From Alcanivorax sp. REN37 (GTDB taxonomy: Bacteria > Pseudomonadota > Gammaproteobacteria > Pseudomonadales > Alcanivoracaceae), in NCBI RefSeq assembly GCF_041102775.1, contig NZ_JBGCUO010000001.1, positions 1,798,001 to 1,862,000 on the forward strand: 64,000 bases of DNA, given 5' to 3'. Positions 35,092-43,554 of the stretch are shown here, one piece after another (position 1 is the first letter of the stretch; every line of letters begins with the position of its first letter). Position numbers and translations under genes: made by a program. Under the pieces are notes generated by a model. That model worked only from the letters and a program-made list of their open reading frames with translations, was not told the DNA's origin and made no database searches.

Positions 35092-35880
35092 TCAAACCTT
35101 CATGCCCGGCATATTTAAGGACGCGGTATTGCCGCCATCCACCGCCAACGCTTGGCCGGTCACGAAACTGGCATCGTCACTGGCTAGGAACGCGATCACT
35201 GCGGCCACTTCATTGGGCTCGCCGGGGCGACGTAGTTCACAGCGGGCGCCGAGGCGATCCTGCTTACCGAGCTGCTCGGCGCGATCGAACACCGCTTGGG
35301 TCATGCCGGTGCGCACCAAGCCCGGACACACCGCGTTCACGCGCACGCCGTCGGCGCCGAGATCACAGGCGGCCGTTTGGGTGAGGCTGATCAGCGCCGC
35401 TTTCGAAGCACTGTAGGCATTGCCGCCGGCGCCGGAGCGTAAGCCCGCCACTGAGGCGGTATTAACGATGGCCCCCTTGCCGCGTGCCTGCATCGCCGGC
35501 GCCAGCTGCTGGATGCAATGCACCGCACCCAACACATTGATACGGTACAAACGCTCCCACAGCGCGGTGTCATTGGCGGTTACCGGACTGTAGTCACCAC
35601 CGGCGACACCGGCGTTGTTACACAGCACATCGATCACCGGAAACTGTTGCTGGGCACGCGCCAACACCTGTGCCACGGCACTGGCATCGGACACGTCCAC
35701 TACCGCCGTGAACAACTCACCACCGCAGTCAGCCGCCACGTCGGCGAGGCCAGCGGCGGACACATCCAGCAGTACCAGTGCAGCGCCTTCGCTGGCCAAC
35801 CGCCGAGCGGTGGCGGCGCCAATGCCACTGGCGGCGCCGGTCACCACTGCCACCTGTCCTTCAAAACGCCGAGCTGCCAT
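35092..35880 (-). CDS. Short-chain dehydrogenase/reductase
   Basis: Second SDR of the island, 262 residues. TGAASGIGAAT cofactor site (about 15-25), NNAG motif, and the catalytic Ser...YSASK are complete. It is more like 3-hydroxyacyl-CoA or general alcohol dehydrogenases than the SDR at 32788, and the two are not close duplicates. It is divergent from the enoyl-CoA hydratase gene at 35992 (111 bp between starts) and upstream of the iclR-type gene (94 bp gap). Substrate unknown. Confidence 0.88.
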   Translation of the reverse strand: MAARRFEGQVAVVTGAASGIGAATARRLASEGAALVLLDVSAAGLADVAADCGGELFTAVVDVSDASAVAQVLARAQQQFPVIDVLCNNAGVAGGDYSPVTANDTALWERLYRINVLGAVHCIQQLAPAMQARGKGAIVNTASVAGLRSGAGGNAYSASKAALISLTQTAACDLGADGVRVNAVCPGLVRTGMTQAVFDRAEQLGKQDRLGARCELRRPGEPNEVAAVIAFLASDDASFVTGQALAVDGGNTASLNMPGMKV

Positions 35881-35991
35881 CTGCTGCCTGCCAAAGTAGT
35901 GCTGTCGATAGCAACGGAAGATGACATGGCCACCGCGCCATGTAAATATCAGAACATCATTTCAATAAAATACAAATTTCGAGGACGATAC

Positions 35992-36765
35992 ATGCCATCC
36001 CTACCCACCCTGTCCAGCAATCAGGTCCAATTGCGCTGCGAAGACCGCGTCTGGATTGTCAGTCTTGCCCGCGCCGACAAGCGCAATGCGCTCACCGTCG
36101 CCATGTATGAAGACCTGCGTCGGGTGTGCGAGGCGGCCGCCGCCAGTGAGCAGCCGCGCGCGCTGCTGTTCACCGCCGAGGGCGGTCATTTTTGCGCCGG
36201 CAACGACCTCGGTGATTTCCTTGCCGCCACCCCGGAATCCCGCGCCGAGGGCCGACTGAGCCCCGCAATGGAGTGGATTCTGGCGCTGCGTCGGCTCGAC
36301 CTACCTACCATTGCGGCAGTACGCGGCCATGCCACCGGCATCGGCACCACTGCACTGCTGCACATGGATTTGGTCGTGGCCGCCGAGGACGCGCGGCTGA
36401 CCACCGCTTTCATTGATCTAGGCCTGACCCCGGAAGCCGGCTCCAGTCAGCTGCTGCCGGCCCGTGTTGGCGACCAAGTCACTGCCCGCTTGCTGCTGGC
36501 CGGCGACACCCTCAGCGGCCGCGAAGCACAGCAATGCGGCTTAGTGGCCTACGCGGTGGCGGACGAAGAACTGTACGCCACCGCGCTGCAGCTAGCGCAG
36601 CGGCTGGCGGCCAAGCCGGCGGCGGCCATGGCCGCCACCAAGGCGCTGCTGCGGCCGCAGCCGGAGCAGTTGCGCGAACGCATCGAATGGGAATCACGCC
36701 TGTTTGCGGAACGTATGTTCAGCGCCGACACCCGCGCTCGCTTCGACGCGTTTCTGGCGCGCTAA
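35992..36765 (+). CDS. Enoyl-CoA hydratase/isomerase family protein
   Basis: Crotonase-fold enzyme of 257 residues that probably hydrates or isomerises an enoyl-CoA. The oxyanion-hole segments FCAGNDL and GHATGIGTTA are present, and a Glu occurs in LTPEAGSS. The position of the first catalytic Glu of classical hydratases is not clearly Glu, so isomerase activity is a real alternative. ATG at 35992 has AGGA 6 bases upstream; the frame extends to 35518 through the SDR gene and is rejected there. Its last 72 bases overlap the 3' end of the convergent tetR gene. Confidence 0.88.
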   Translation: MPSLPTLSSNQVQLRCEDRVWIVSLARADKRNALTVAMYEDLRRVCEAAAASEQPRALLFTAEGGHFCAGNDLGDFLAATPESRAEGRLSPAMEWILALRRLDLPTIAAVRGHATGIGTTALLHMDLVVAAEDARLTTAFIDLGLTPEAGSSQLLPARVGDQVTARLLLAGDTLSGREAQQCGLVAYAVADEELYATALQLAQRLAAKPAAAMAATKALLRPQPEQLRERIEWESRLFAERMFSADTRARFDAFLAR

Positions 36766-37407
36766 ACCATTAGGGCGCAGCGCGGTCGGGATCCACAGCC
36801 CGGCCAGCGCCATGCCGGCCACCCGGTCGGCGAGCAAGTCCAACGCGGCGTCCGGTTGATCCGGGCGCGCGCGGTACCAATTAATGGTGGCGTTGAGCGC
36901 ACCAAACATCGGCTTCAACGCCAGCCCCGGCTGGTCGCTGTACAGCTCACCTTCTTCGATGCCCTCTTCCAACACCGCCAAAAACTGCGCCTCATAAGCA
37001 TCGCGTCGACGCTGCAGCGCGGCGATTTGGTCCTGCTCCGCCTCAGAGGCGGTATTGCGCAAATGCATGTGCACACCTTCCGCCACTGCGCGCTGGAACG
37101 GCTGAGTGCGGATCAAGGTACGCACATGGGCGCAGGCCATTTGGTAGAGCCGCTCGCCGGCTGAGACCGGCGCCTGGCGCAGCGGCGCAATCACCTCGAA
37201 CAGCGCATCCATGGCGTGGGCATGGATGGCGAAGAAGATGTCAGCCTTGGAATCAAAATAGTGGTAGACCTTGCCCTTAGTGGCGCCGAGGCGGCGGGCA
37301 ATGTCGTCGATGCTGGTGGCCTGGTAACCGCGCTCCATGAAGCATTCGGCGGCCGCTGCCAACAAGGCAGCCTGCGGGGTCACCGCGCAGGGGGTCGGGG
37401 TGGGCAT
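36694..37407 (-). CDS. TetR family transcriptional regulator
   Basis: Regulator of 237 residues with an N-terminal TetR helix-turn-helix (about 10-55: YQATSIDDIARRLGATKGKVYHYF) and a ligand-binding C-terminal domain. ATG at 37407 has AGGAG 6 bases upstream; the longer frame to 37473 is not needed. It is divergent from the acyl-CoA dehydrogenase pair, with the palindrome CATACC-AGTG-AGTATG between them. TetR proteins of such clusters typically repress and respond to an acyl-CoA. Copies of the operator at the ligase and the DUF1302 gene suggest it controls the whole route. Its 3' end overlaps the convergent hydratase gene by 72 bp. Confidence 0.92.
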   Translation of the reverse strand: MPTPTPCAVTPQAALLAAAAECFMERGYQATSIDDIARRLGATKGKVYHYFDSKADIFFAIHAHAMDALFEVIAPLRQAPVSAGERLYQMACAHVRTLIRTQPFQRAVAEGVHMHLRNTASEAEQDQIAALQRRRDAYEAQFLAVLEEGIEEGELYSDQPGLALKPMFGALNATINWYRARPDQPDAALDLLADRVAGMALAGLWIPTALRPNGLARQKRVEASAGVGAEHTFRKQA

Positions 37408-37477
37408 CCTCTGCTCCTGTTTGTTGTTGTGTTCAGCAAGTCTGCCAACCGCCTCGGTTGGCGCTCGCAACACTGGA

Positions 37478-37493
37478 CATACCAGTGAGTATG
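37478..37493. promoter_or_regulatory. TetR-type operator CATACCAGTGAGTATG (copy 2)
   Basis: Palindrome between divergent tetR (start 37407) and the acyl-CoA dehydrogenase gene (start 37535), with arms CATACC / AGTATG. A site between a TetR gene and its divergent neighbour is the classical place of autoregulation. Confidence 0.78.
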
Positions 37494-37534
37494 ACGATTA
37501 AATAAAACAACATTCCAAAAATAAGGAGTCCGTC

Positions 37535-38722
37535 GTGTCCGCGCTGGAGCAATTCCGCACTGAGACACGTGCCTGGCTGGAGGCAAACTGCCCCATGGCC
37601 ATGCGCGAGCCCGTCTCTCGCCCTGAAGACCATTGCTGGGGAGGCCGCCAATGGCAGTTCTCCTGCGACGATCAACGTTTGTGGATGGAGCGCATGGCCG
37701 CCAAAGGCTGGACTGCGCCGCAATGGGCACCGGAGTACGGTGGCGCCGGGCTGAGCGCCGAACAAGACGCCATCCTGCGTGAAGAAATGGCGCGTATCAA
37801 CGCCCGGGTGCCGGTCAGCAACTTCGGTTTCTGGATGTTGGGCCCAGCGCTGTTGAAGTTCGGCAGTGAACAACAGAAGCGCGAGCACCTGCCGCGCATC
37901 GCGCGCGGTGAAATCCGCTGGTGCCAAGGTTACTCTGAGCCCGGCGCCGGCTCTGACTTGGCTTCCCTGCAAACCCGCGCCCAACTCAAAGATGACCACT
38001 TCATCGTTAACGGTCAGAAAATCTGGACCTCCTACGCCAACTTGGCGGATTGGATCTTTTGCTTGGTGCGCACCGATGCCGACGCCAGCAAGCACAACGG
38101 TATTTCGTTTCTGCTGTTCGACATGGCCAGCGCAGGCATCACTACCCGTCCAATCGAACTGATCTCTGGCGAATCGCCGTTCTGCGAGACCTTCTTTGAT
38201 GACGTGCAGGTGCCGCTGGCGAACCTGGTCGGCACCCTGCACCGTGGCTGGGACATCGCTAAATACCTGCTCACTCATGAGCGCGACATGATCGGCGGCG
38301 AACCGCCGGGCATTTTGCGTGGACAGGCACTGGGCACGCTGGCCGCTGACCAGCTCGGCCGTGATGACAGCGGCCGACTGAATGCGCCGTTGCTGCGCCA
38401 CCAGATCGCCGCACTGGATGTGGACAGCCTTGCGTTCCGCGCTTGGGTCGCGCAGCTGCGCGCCGGTGCCGAACAAGGTCAAGGCATCGGCGCCCGCTCC
38501 TCACTGCTGAAGTATGTCGGCACCGAACTCAACAAACGGCGCTACGAGCTGATGATGGATGCCATGGGCACCATCGGTCTGGAATGGGACAGCGCGCGCA
38601 CCCGCGGTGGGCAATTGGCCCGAGAGTGGCTGCGCTCAAAGGGCAACTCGATCGAAGGCGGCACCTCCGAGGTGATGCTCAACATTGCTGCCAAACGCCT
38701 GCTCGACCTGCCGGACGCCTGA
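37535..38722 (+). CDS. Acyl-CoA dehydrogenase, large-subunit type (PimC-like)
   Basis: Acyl-CoA dehydrogenase of 395 residues, the second PimC-like protein of the window. The flavin-site WCQGYSEPGAGSDLA is present. In the C-terminal segment SIEGGTSEVMLN a Glu stands where the paralogue at 21536 has Gly. GTG start at 37535 with AAGGAG six bases upstream. It is followed after 10 bp by a small-subunit-like dehydrogenase and then by a thiolase, forming an operon controlled from the TetR operator. The predicted complex oxidises an acyl-CoA of unknown, perhaps branched or cyclic, structure. Confidence 0.9.
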   Translation: MSALEQFRTETRAWLEANCPMAMREPVSRPEDHCWGGRQWQFSCDDQRLWMERMAAKGWTAPQWAPEYGGAGLSAEQDAILREEMARINARVPVSNFGFWMLGPALLKFGSEQQKREHLPRIARGEIRWCQGYSEPGAGSDLASLQTRAQLKDDHFIVNGQKIWTSYANLADWIFCLVRTDADASKHNGISFLLFDMASAGITTRPIELISGESPFCETFFDDVQVPLANLVGTLHRGWDIAKYLLTHERDMIGGEPPGILRGQALGTLAADQLGRDDSGRLNAPLLRHQIAALDVDSLAFRAWVAQLRAGAEQGQGIGARSSLLKYVGTELNKRRYELMMDAMGTIGLEWDSARTRGGQLAREWLRSKGNSIEGGTSEVMLNIAAKRLLDLPDA

Positions 38723-38732
38723 GGACGCTGCC

Positions 38733-39830
38733 ATGACATTCACTGATGAACACCGCCTGTTGCACGACTACGCTGAACGCCTACTGCGCGAGCAGGGCCC
38801 GGTCAGCCACTTGCGCGCCCTGCGCGACAATGATGACGAGCTCGGTTACGACGCCCCGTTGTGGCAAGCCATGATCGATGCCGGCTGGACCGGACTGCTG
38901 GTGCCTGAGCGCTTCGGCGGACTCGATTTCGGTTACCGCGGCGCCGGCCTGATCGCCGAACAAATCGGCCGCAACCTGTCACTCACCCCGTTCCTGCCTA
39001 CGGTGGTCGGTGCTGCCGTCGCGCTCAGCCACGGCGGCACCAGTGCCCAACAGGAATGGTGGCTGCCGCGGTTGGCCGCCGGCGAACTGCTGTGCGCACT
39101 GGCGATCGATGAAGGCGCCAAACACCATCAAGGCCCCTACCGCACCCTCGCCCAACAGGACAGCCAAGGCTGGCGTTTGAATGGCAGCAAAACGCTGGTA
39201 TTGGACGGCCACATCGCCGATCTACTGCTGGTGGCGGCACAAACCGAGCACGGCGCAGCGCTGTTCCTAGTCGACCCTTGCGCCGGCGGCGTGACACTGG
39301 AGCGCACCCGCATGGTGGACAGCCGCAACGCCGCGCTGCTGACGCTGGACAACGCGCCGGCGGAACCGCTGGCTGACGGTGCCGGCGCTCTGCAGGCTGC
39401 GCTCACCGGCTGCCGCGCGGTGCTGGCCGCCGAGCTGGCCGGCATCGCGCTCGGCAGCTTTGAGATCACGCTGGCGTACCTGAAGGAACGCCGCCAGTTC
39501 GAGCGCCACATTGGCAGTTTCCAGGCGCTGCAACATCGCGCCGCGCAGTGGTACGCGGACGCGCACATGAGCGCTGCCTTGGCGCAGGCGGCACTGGCCG
39601 CGCTGGACGCCGGCGACGCCGATGCGCAAGCGCTGTCCTGCGCCGCCAAAGCCAAGGCCAACCAAGTGGCGCGACTGGCGGCGGCAGAAGCGGTGCAGAT
39701 GCACGGCGGCATCGGCATGACCGATGAGTTCGACATTGGCTTTTACATGAAGCGAGCACGGGCGGCGGAAGAAAGCTTCGGCGACACCGCGTTCTGCCTC
39801 GATCGCTTCGCCCAACTCAAGCAGTACTGA
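38733..39830 (+). CDS. Acyl-CoA dehydrogenase, small-subunit type (PimD-like)
   Basis: Acyl-CoA dehydrogenase family protein of 365 residues, partner of the preceding gene. As in the PimD-like protein at 20382 the N-terminal half is shorter and lacks TEPxxGSD, while the [16 protein letters not shown] and [11 protein letters not shown] segments are kept. ATG at 38733 has AGGA 7 bases upstream. The arrangement large-small-thiolase is that of a heteromeric dehydrogenase feeding beta-oxidation. Confidence 0.88.
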   Translation: MTFTDEHRLLHDYAERLLREQGPVSHLRALRDNDDELGYDAPLWQAMIDAGWTGLLVPERFGGLDFGYRGAGLIAEQIGRNLSLTPFLPTVVGAAVALSHGGTSAQQEWWLPRLAAGELLCALAIDEGAKHHQGPYRTLAQQDSQGWRLNGSKTLVLDGHIADLLLVAAQTEHGAALFLVDPCAGGVTLERTRMVDSRNAALLTLDNAPAEPLADGAGALQAALTGCRAVLAAELAGIALGSFEITLAYLKERRQFERHIGSFQALQHRAAQWYADAHMSAALAQAALAALDAGDADAQALSCAAKAKANQVARLAAAEAVQMHGGIGMTDEFDIGFYMKRARAAEESFGDTAFCLDRFAQLKQY

Positions 39831-39888
39831 CGCCACGCCGCGGCCACGCCGCGGCACCCATTACCCAAGACCAACAAGAGAGCATTCC

Positions 39889-41091
39889 ATGAAAGAAGCG
39901 GTGATCCTGTCCACGGCACGCACCCCGATCGGCAAAGCCTACCGTGGCGCCTTCAACGACACGCCAGCCCAAACTCTGGGCGGCCACGCCATCGCTCATG
40001 CGGTCGCCCGCGCCGGCATTGAGGGTGCCGAAATTGACGATGTGATCCTCGGCGCCGCCCTGCAACAAGGCAGCTCCGGCATGAACGTGGCACGCCAGGC
40101 GGCTCTGCGCGCCGGCCTGCCCACCAGCGTCAGCGGCATGACGCTGGACCGCCAGTGCTCGTCCGGCCTGATGGCCATCGCGACGGCGGCCAAGCAGATC
40201 ATCAGCGACAACATGCTGGTCACTGTCGGTGGCGGTCTGGAGTCGATCTCACTGGTGCAAAACGAGCACCGCAACAGCTACCGCATCACCGATCCGTGGC
40301 TGAAGCGTGAAATGCCGTCGATCTACATGTCGATGCTGGAAACCGCCGAAATTGTCGCTGACCGTTACCAGATTTCCCGCGAAGCGCAGGACGAGTACGC
40401 CTACCAGTCGCAACTGCGTACCGCCGCCGCCCAAGAAGCCGGCAAGTTCGACGATGAGATCGTGCCGCTGACCACCATCAAGAAAGTGCAGGACAAAGCC
40501 ACCGGCGCCATCTCCGACGAGGAAGTCACCCTCACCCGCGACGAAGGCAACCGCCCGGGCACCCGCCTAGAAGACCTGCAGGGCCTGAAGCCGGTGTTTG
40601 CCAACGGCCTGCAAGTGCAGGAAGGCCGCTTCATCACCGCCGGCAACGCCTCGCAGCTGTCTGACGGCGCCAGCGCCTGTGTGCTAATGGACGGCAAAGA
40701 AGCCGAACGCAGCAACTTGGAGCCGCTGGGCGCCTACCGCGGCATGGCGGTGGCCGGCTGTGATCCGGACGAAATGGGCATCGGCCCGGTGTTCGCGATT
40801 CCGAAACTGCTGAAGAACTTCGGTCTGAAAATTGACGACATCGGCCTGTGGGAACTGAACGAAGCATTTGCCAGTCAAGCGCTCTACTGCCGCGACAAGC
40901 TGGGCATCGACCCGGCGTTGTTCAACGTTAACGGCGGCGCCATCTCGGTCGGCCACCCCTACGGCATGTCCGGTGCCCGCATGACCGGCCACGCGCTGAT
41001 CGAAGGCAAGCGCCGTGGCGCCAAGTATGTGGTGGTGTCCATGTGCATCGGTGGCGGCATGGGTGCTGCGGGCCTGTTCGAAGTGTTCTGA
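39889..41091 (+). CDS. Acetyl-CoA C-acyltransferase (thiolase)
   Basis: Thiolase of 400 residues with nucleophilic Cys90 (DRQCSSGL), GHPYGMSG with the catalytic His, and the second Cys in CIGGGMG. It differs from the PcaF-like thiolase at 15328, so the island holds two distinct thiolases, perhaps for different chain lengths. It is the third gene of the TetR-controlled dehydrogenase operon and would split the 3-oxoacyl-CoA into acetyl-CoA and a shortened acyl-CoA. PimB of R. palustris plays this role. Confidence 0.92.
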   Translation: MKEAVILSTARTPIGKAYRGAFNDTPAQTLGGHAIAHAVARAGIEGAEIDDVILGAALQQGSSGMNVARQAALRAGLPTSVSGMTLDRQCSSGLMAIATAAKQIISDNMLVTVGGGLESISLVQNEHRNSYRITDPWLKREMPSIYMSMLETAEIVADRYQISREAQDEYAYQSQLRTAAAQEAGKFDDEIVPLTTIKKVQDKATGAISDEEVTLTRDEGNRPGTRLEDLQGLKPVFANGLQVQEGRFITAGNASQLSDGASACVLMDGKEAERSNLEPLGAYRGMAVAGCDPDEMGIGPVFAIPKLLKNFGLKIDDIGLWELNEAFASQALYCRDKLGIDPALFNVNGGAISVGHPYGMSGARMTGHALIEGKRRGAKYVVVSMCIGGGMGAAGLFEVF

Positions 41092-41103
41092 AGCAACTAT
41101 ATT

Positions 41104-41126
41104 TCTGCGGACTCCTGTTCCGCAGA
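41104..41126. repeat. Small hairpin after thiolase
   Basis: 7-bp inverted repeat (TCTGCGG / CCGCAGA, 9-base loop) just after the thiolase stop and before the stronger terminator at 41137. It may act as an mRNA 3' end protector. Confidence 0.4.
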
Positions 41127-41136
41127 ATGATGCCAG

Positions 41137-41170
41137 CACGGTGTTACTCGCGGTAACACCGTGTTTCCCT
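41137..41170 (+). terminator. Rho-independent terminator after the thiolase operon
   Basis: 11-bp perfect stem (CACGGTGTTAC / GTAACACCGTG, 5-base loop) followed by TTTCCCTT. It ends the dehydrogenase-thiolase operon. The rest of the 354-bp gap to 41446 holds the DUF1302 promoter and operator; I see no gene there. Confidence 0.8.
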
Positions 41171-41314
41171 TCCACCCAAACATCCCTCTTTCACCCCCCT
41201 CTTCTGAACCCTCGGCCCTAGCTGCCACCGAAAAGCGATCAAAATATCACCGCACAACCCCCTAAAAGCGCTTATAAAACGAGCAAAATGAGCTTTTCGG
41301 CAAAGTGTGACCGG

Positions 41315-41343
41315 TTGACCACATACCCGCTGGTATGTAGAAA
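41315..41343 (+). promoter_or_regulatory. Promoter of the DUF1302 gene with embedded operator
   Basis: TTGACC (-35, 41315-41320) and TAGAAA (-10, 41338-41343) are separated by 17 bp. The spacer is almost entirely filled by the palindrome at 41322-41337. The leader would be about 95 bases. Confidence 0.7.
41322..41337. promoter_or_regulatory. TetR-type operator CATACCCGCTGGTATG (copy 3, perfect)
   Basis: The most symmetric copy: 6-bp arms CATACC / GGTATG with a 4-base spacer, extended by one more base pair (A...T) on each side. It occupies the -35/-10 spacer of the DUF1302 promoter, a place where a bound repressor excludes RNA polymerase. Confidence 0.8.
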
Positions 41344-41445
41344 TCTCGCCTCGACATTTGCGAAATAGATGTCCGTTTTAAGTCACCATCCCCACTTCGG
41401 ATCCCGCCCGAGCTAGGGTCGGACCGACTTCCGGAGACAACAAGA

Positions 41446-43179
41446 ATGCATAACGACAACAAGATCCGCCCTACTCTTCTGCGTCGCCGCTGTGCCCTCG
41501 GCGCCGTCGCTCTGGGCTTGGCCTCGGCACCGCTGGCACACGCTGGCGGCACCTTCGAGCTGGGTGAATCGGTACAGGGGAAATGGAATCTCCAGGGCAG
41601 CGTCGGCGCCACCATGCGGGTGCAGAATGCCGACAAAAATCTGTTGTTCGTCGGCGACACGCCCGGCGGCACGCCGCGCTCCGCCAACGCGGATGACGGC
41701 AACCAGAACTTCGGCGCCGGCGAGCTGGTCAGCAGCGTTGCCAAGCTGACTGGCGACCTGTCGCTGACACGCAACAACTACACCTTCTTCGCCCGCAGCA
41801 CCGCGTGGTATGACTACACCCTCGACCACGACACCGTGCCACACGGCCACTACGGCAACCGCTACCGCCCCAACAGCCGCCTGAACGACAGTAACTTTGC
41901 CCGTGAAGCACGCTTCAAAGGCATCGATCTGCTAGACGTCTGGGTGTCTGGCCGCTACACGTTGAACCAGCAGCCGTTGGAAGTGAAAGTCGGCCGCCAG
42001 ACGGTGGGCTGGGGCCGTAGCATGTTCACGCGCGCCACGCTGGCATCGATCAACGCCTACAACCTGCCGGCGCTGCGCCGCCCGGGCTTCATCATGCAAG
42101 AATTGGTGCGGCCGTCGAACATGATCCATCTGGATTACAAGTTCACCGATGCGCTACAAGCGCGCGCCTTCTACCAGCTAGAATTCCGCGAAACCATTGT
42201 TGATGCCTGCGGCACCTTCTTCTCCAACCTGGACAACACCGCCATCGGCTGTGATGGCACCTTCCTGTCCAGCGTGGTGATGCCGGCAGAAGATGTGATG
42301 GCCAGCGGCCGCTACCTGCACCGGCAGCGCGACGAGAAGCCGTCGCACCACAACCAGTACGGGCTCAAGTTTGACTACGACTGGGAAGCGGCCGGCGCCA
42401 AGGTCGGGGCCTACTACGTGAACTACCACCACCGCTTGCCGATCTACTCAATGGTGAAGGCCCCGGTTGGCGGCGACCGCATGGATACCGAGTACTACTT
42501 CATGTTCCCGGACAACATCAAACTGTTCGGCCTGACCGGCTCCAAGGCATTCGGTGCTACTCAGGTGGCGGTGAACCTGAGCCACATCCCCAACTTCCCG
42601 CTGCAGATCAACACCTCCGATCTGACCTCGGCGGCAATGGGTGTGTCCACGCCGGCCAGCTCGCATACCAACCGCTACCAAGCGGGCGAGAAAGTACCAG
42701 GCTACATGGAACAGGAGGTCAGCCGTGCTGAGCTGAGCTTCAGCCGCCCGGTGGCCAACCTGTTCGGCGCCCCGCAGGTGATGCTGAGTGCAGAGCTGGC
42801 AGCGGAGTACATCCCGACCCTGCCAGACAGCAGCGACATCCGCTTCCGTCGCCATACCAACTTTGGCGTGGCGCCGGATGACTCTGAAAAAGGCTACGTA
42901 ACCGACTTCACCTGGGGTTACCGCCTCAGCGCGCGCACCACCTACCGCGATCTGCTCGGTCCGGTCTCACTGTCGCCGTCTGTGGTGTTCACCCACGGGG
43001 TGAAGGGTTACGCCAGTGACGACGCGCTTCAAGAGAACCAGCGCACCATGGCGGTGAATCTGGAGTTCGGTTACAAGCAGGCCCACGTCAAGCTCGGCTA
43101 CGTGCGCTTCAGCGACAGCCGCTACAGCGTCTGGCGCGACCGCGACCACGTCAACTTGAGCACCGGAATCCAATTCTGA
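41446..43179 (+). CDS. DUF1302 family outer-membrane protein
   Basis: Secreted outer-membrane beta-barrel of 577 residues. A basic N-terminus (RPTLLRRR) and hydrophobic core end in a signal-peptidase site near AHA-GGTFEL (about residue 33). The body alternates polar and hydrophobic residues with many aromatic pairs, and the last residue is Phe (IQF), the usual signal for barrel assembly. DUF1302 proteins often occur with DUF1329 proteins in lipid, steroid or hydrocarbon catabolic clusters; no DUF1329 gene is present here. The operator in its promoter places it under the island's TetR protein. It probably admits the hydrophobic substrate. Confidence 0.9.
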   Translation: MHNDNKIRPTLLRRRCALGAVALGLASAPLAHAGGTFELGESVQGKWNLQGSVGATMRVQNADKNLLFVGDTPGGTPRSANADDGNQNFGAGELVSSVAKLTGDLSLTRNNYTFFARSTAWYDYTLDHDTVPHGHYGNRYRPNSRLNDSNFAREARFKGIDLLDVWVSGRYTLNQQPLEVKVGRQTVGWGRSMFTRATLASINAYNLPALRRPGFIMQELVRPSNMIHLDYKFTDALQARAFYQLEFRETIVDACGTFFSNLDNTAIGCDGTFLSSVVMPAEDVMASGRYLHRQRDEKPSHHNQYGLKFDYDWEAAGAKVGAYYVNYHHRLPIYSMVKAPVGGDRMDTEYYFMFPDNIKLFGLTGSKAFGATQVAVNLSHIPNFPLQINTSDLTSAAMGVSTPASSHTNRYQAGEKVPGYMEQEVSRAELSFSRPVANLFGAPQVMLSAELAAEYIPTLPDSSDIRFRRHTNFGVAPDDSEKGYVTDFTWGYRLSARTTYRDLLGPVSLSPSVVFTHGVKGYASDDALQENQRTMAVNLEFGYKQAHVKLGYVRFSDSRYSVWRDRDHVNLSTGIQF

Positions 43180-43238
43180 TTTTGCGCACCGCAGGGCATC
43201 TTGATGCCCGTTCGGACAAGGACGTCCGCCCCTCCCTC

Positions 43239-43448
43239 TCAGCGCAGCTGCCGCAACAGCAAGCTCGCCCCCAGTAACACTAAGGCAATCACACACAGCA
43301 ATTTGGCCAACCAGGCAAAACTACCCGCCACGCCGCTGAACGCTGCCACCGCCGACGCAATCGCAATGATCAACGTTACGCTCACCCAGGCAGCCAAGGG
43401 GCTATCCGGGTCGCTGCGGGTATCGGGGGTGTCATCGGGCGGGGTCAT
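43239..43448 (-). CDS. Small membrane protein, DUF1328-like
   Basis: 69-residue protein. A polar N-terminal stretch (about 20 residues, Asp/Pro-rich) is followed by two hydrophobic helices whose sequence (FSGVAGSFAWLAKLL) recalls the DUF1328 (YtjA) family of small membrane proteins. Those normally lack the acidic leader. AAGGAG is 5-6 bases before the ATG. It is convergent with the DUF1302 gene and lies between it and the VWA gene. Function unknown. Confidence 0.72.
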   Translation of the reverse strand: MTPPDDTPDTRSDPDSPLAAWVSVTLIIAIASAVAAFSGVAGSFAWLAKLLCVIALVLLGASLLLRQLR

Positions 43449-43531
43449 TCTGGCTCCTTGTCCGGCGGCTGCACGTGCTTATAGAAGACCGTGGCGGCGC
43501 GGCAAAGATGCCAAAAGGGTGTAAAACAACA

Positions 43532-43549
43532 CCGCCCCAATCGGGGCGG
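43532..43549 (-). terminator. Rho-independent terminator after the VWA gene
   Basis: 7-bp GC stem (CCGCCCC / GGGGCGG, 4-base loop). On the minus strand it is followed by TGTTGTTTTA. It lies 6 bp past the stop of the VWA gene. Confidence 0.8.
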
Positions 43550-43554
43550 CGGTC

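Noticed and set aside
35881-35991. Further copy of the TTTTGAAA-N5-TTTCAAAA operator in the SDR/hydratase gap
   Set aside because: Best alignment matches only about 11 of 16 arm positions and has no good promoter beside it.
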